Below are positions 35,507 through 37,840 of a DNA stretch of 37,840 nt, in pieces (position 1 is the first letter of the stretch; every line of letters starts with the position of its first letter). The stretch lies in NCBI GenBank assembly GCA_016219065.1, contig JACRCK010000367.1:1-37840 (forward strand), written 5' to 3'. Below the pieces are notes generated by a model that was not told where the DNA came from, did no database searches, and was given only the letters and a program-made list of their open reading frames with translations. Made by a program: the position numbers and the translations under genes. The stretch is from Deltaproteobacteria bacterium. Lineage in GTDB: Bacteria; Desulfobacterota; RBG-13-43-22.

Positions 35507-36571
35507 ATGGCAAAAAGAGCGATGGGGTTCCTGGTGGCTTTCTCGATGCTGTTGGTCATCCCCTCTTTGATTTGGGGGGCCGATCCGGTCAAACTCAAAT
35601 TCGCCAATTATTTCCCGCCGACCCATATGAATTCGGTGATGATGGGAAAATTCTGCGAGGAGCTCAACAAAAAACTGGCCGGCAAGGTGGAGCTGACTCA
35701 GTACGCCGGTTCGACGCTGCTAGCGGCCCCGAAAATGGCCGCCGGCGTGGCTAGCGGGATCGCTGATCTTGGCTTGTCCAATCTGTCATATACCCGGGGC
35801 CGCTTCCCGGTGATGGAGATCATGGATCTGCCCCTCGGTTTCCCGAGCGCCTGGATCGCCAGCCACGTAGCCAATGATTTCTATCAGAAATTCAAACCCA
35901 AGGACTTCGATCAATACCAAGTGCTCATGTTCAGCACCTCGCCCATCAATGTCATCCAGACCCTGAAAAAGCCGGTTAAATCCCTGGAGGACCTCAAGGG
36001 CCTGAAACTCCGGGGCACCGGCCGGTTGGGGGACATTGTCAAGGCCCTGGGAGCGACGCCCGTTCCCATCGAAACACCCGACCTCTACGATTCTTTGAAA
36101 CGAGGTGTGATCGAAGGGGTGCTGCTGCCCATCGAGACCCTGAAAGGGTTCAAAACCGGCGAATTGCTGAAATTTACCACGGCCTCCTGGAAGGTGGGCA
36201 GCGCCTATTGTTTTTATGTGGTCATGAATAAAGACAAGTGGAACAGCCTCCCGCCGGATGTGCAAAAGGTCATTGCGGACTTTTCCCAGGAATTTAAAGA
36301 GAGCTGGGCCGCGGCCTGGAACAACATCGACCTCGAAGGAAAGGACTTTTTCCTGAAACAGGGGGGGCAGATCATCCCCGTGGCCGATGCGGAGAGTGCC
36401 CGGTGGGTCAAGGCGGCCGAGCCGGTCATCGCCGATTACAAGAAAGATTTGATCTCCAAGGGCCATAAAGCGGAAGAGATCGAAGGCTGGCTGGCCTTCG
36501 TCCGGGAGCGGATTGAATACTGGAAGGGCCAGGAAAAGAGCCGGAAAATTCCAACGACTTATCAGTATTAA
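35507..36571 (+). CDS. dctP: TRAP transporter substrate-binding protein (DctP-like)
   Basis: Signal peptide MAKRAMGFLVAFSMLLVIPSLIWGA; FANYFPPTHMNSVMMGKFCEELNKK; start at ATG 35507 with AAAGGAGG SD. Confidence 0.9.
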   Translation: MAKRAMGFLVAFSMLLVIPSLIWGADPVKLKFANYFPPTHMNSVMMGKFCEELNKKLAGKVELTQYAGSTLLAAPKMAAGVASGIADLGLSNLSYTRGRFPVMEIMDLPLGFPSAWIASHVANDFYQKFKPKDFDQYQVLMFSTSPINVIQTLKKPVKSLEDLKGLKLRGTGRLGDIVKALGATPVPIETPDLYDSLKRGVIEGVLLPIETLKGFKTGELLKFTTASWKVGSAYCFYVVMNKDKWNSLPPDVQKVIADFSQEFKESWAAAWNNIDLEGKDFFLKQGGQIIPVADAESARWVKAAEPVIADYKKDLISKGHKAEEIEGWLAFVRERIEYWKGQEKSRKIPTTYQY

Positions 36572-36577
36572 AACGCA

Positions 36578-36635
36578 GGAGTAATGGAGTATTGGAGTGA
36601 TGGAGTATTGTTTTTACTCCGTCACTCCAACATCC
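36578..36635. repeat. GGAGTRNT octamer inverted repeat, copy 4
   Basis: GGAGTAAT GGAGTATT GGAGTGAT GGAGTATT then TTTACTCCGTCACTCCAACATCC. Confidence 0.85.
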
Positions 36636-36654
36636 ATTCGAAATCGTTGTAACT

Positions 36655-36688
36655 GTAGGTTGGGTAGAACACCGCGAAACCCAACGTT
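36655..36688. repeat. GTAGGTTGGGT ... ACCCAAC intergenic hairpin element
   Basis: GTTGGGT (36659-36665) and ACCCAAC (36679-36685) form a 7-bp stem. Confidence 0.6.
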
Positions 36689-36762
36689 GGTGGCGGCAAC
36701 CTAATCTCCCACGAAGCATGAAAAAGCTTGGGGGGTTAATTCTTTGCGGACCGGACGTTTTT

Positions 36763-36797
36763 TAACCAGTAACCAGCAACGAGCAACCAGTAACAGG
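36763..36797. repeat. AACCAGTAACCAGCAAC-type short-period repeat
   Basis: AACCAGTAACCAGCAACGAGCAACCAGTAACAGG. Confidence 0.55.
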
Positions 36798-36799
36798 TT

Positions 36800-37831
36800 T
36801 TATTTTCGTATTAGAGCCCTCGGCTCCGGCCCCCCCGGCGTCCCGATCCACCGGGTTTCCCCCTGCACCGCTAAAAAAGCCCCCCGGATAATCCTCTTTT
36901 CGACCAGCCTTTCGGCCTCTGCCAGGCCTTTCTCCAAAGCCACTTTTTTTTCCCTCTGAGTAAGTCGTCCCACCTCCCGGGTCACTTTGAGCAACGGAAT
37001 GTCGGTCTCCGGATCGAGTGCTCCGGCCGGTGTCCTGAAAACCCTGCCGGATCTCACATCCGTCCGGGCCGCAATCCAGGTGGCCGCGGCATCGGCGGTG
37101 GTGCAGTCTCCGGCCCAGACGGAAACGATATCGGCTACCCCGGTGGAAAAAGACCGGCCGGTCCAGCCACTGGTGGCCACCCCGCCGATTTTATCCTCGG
37201 CCGCTATTTCCAAATAATGGGTGACCTCCCCTTCCGGATGCGTTTTCAAGCCCACGCGAACGGGTTGATCGGCACAAGTGATCAAGGCCACGTCTCCTCC
37301 GTTGTTGACGATCACCCGGTCGGCGCCCAAGCGGACCGCCTCCTGCAATACCTCATCGGCCGTCAACCCGGCAACCGCAGCCAGGCCGGTCAACTCCGGA
37401 GAAATCGCGCGGCAGATTTGGACGGCCCGGCTTAAGAGCGTCGGACCGTTGGCCGGGTTTTTTATTTTTCCGGAGGGTTTTTTCATTAGAGGCTGAATAG
37501 CCGCCAGTTCGCCTAATACCTCGAGCGCCAAGACAGCGGCCCGGGCGGCCATGACCGGCCGGGGCTCGCCGTCGGCCCAGACGGAGACGGTCAGCGTCAG
37601 GGGACCGTAGTCGACCAGGATGAGATCGGGACGGTGTACCTGGAGGGGGCCGGGGAAGGGCGGGGCAAAGGCGTTCGGCGTGAAAGCCTTGGCGGATCTT
37701 TTGGGTACGGTGATGACGTTCATCGCCCGATGTTCACTCTTGATTAGGATTCGTCTGTTCGAGGAGCATCGGGGGCCTGCTTGTCCAATGATTTTCGATA
37801 TCGCACGCACCCTGCCATAAATTTCGGCCAC
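36800..37831 (-). CDS. UPF0280 / ApbE-related family protein
   Basis: VNNGGDVALITCADQPVRVGL, KIGGVATSGWTGRSFSTGVADIVSVWAGDCTTADAAATWIAA; true start may be internal, e.g. ATG at 37723. Confidence 0.75.
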   Translation of the reverse strand: MAEIYGRVRAISKIIGQAGPRCSSNRRILIKSEHRAMNVITVPKRSAKAFTPNAFAPPFPGPLQVHRPDLILVDYGPLTLTVSVWADGEPRPVMAARAAVLALEVLGELAAIQPLMKKPSGKIKNPANGPTLLSRAVQICRAISPELTGLAAVAGLTADEVLQEAVRLGADRVIVNNGGDVALITCADQPVRVGLKTHPEGEVTHYLEIAAEDKIGGVATSGWTGRSFSTGVADIVSVWAGDCTTADAAATWIAARTDVRSGRVFRTPAGALDPETDIPLLKVTREVGRLTQREKKVALEKGLAEAERLVEKRIIRGAFLAVQGETRWIGTPGGPEPRALIRK

Positions 37832-37840
37832 TCGGGAACA

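Overview
Ordinary chromosomal window with long intergenic stretches. Gene content and style suggest an anaerobic Desulfobacterota/Syntrophobacterales-like bacterium (inference only). No rRNA, tRNA, CRISPR array or intact transposase was recognised. Main blocks, left to right: (1) an acyl-CoA ligase (truncated at the window edge) and a LivG-type ABC ATPase, then a GAF-PAS-LuxR regulator; (2) an unlisted 38-aa basic small ORF with a consensus sigma70-like promoter and strong Shine-Dalgarno; (3) panB-panE and folD; (4) two PilT-family ATPases plus two small proteins; (5) an oppDF ATPase pair; (6) an MSHA-like type IV pilus/pseudopilus locus (TPR protein, ExeA/MshM-like ATPase, secretin, PilP/O-like proteins, a PilM-PilN fusion, and a divergent run of four prepilin-like proteins including a large one lacking Glu+5), followed by a MoaD/ThiS-like protein; (7) a DUF362 protein; (8) an approximately 11-kb IclR-headed catabolic cluster encoding a PaaK-type CoA ligase, a 4-hydroxybenzoyl-CoA-reductase-like molybdoenzyme (HcrBCA-like), an EntE/DhbE-like aryl-AMP ligase and a TRAP transporter; (9) a UPF0280/ApbE-related protein. 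The best hunt targets are the predicted hydroxyaromatic catabolic cluster, the small basic ORF, and several families of short-period inverted-repeat elements that start at or inside stop codons, including four copies of a GGAGTRNT octamer hairpin.
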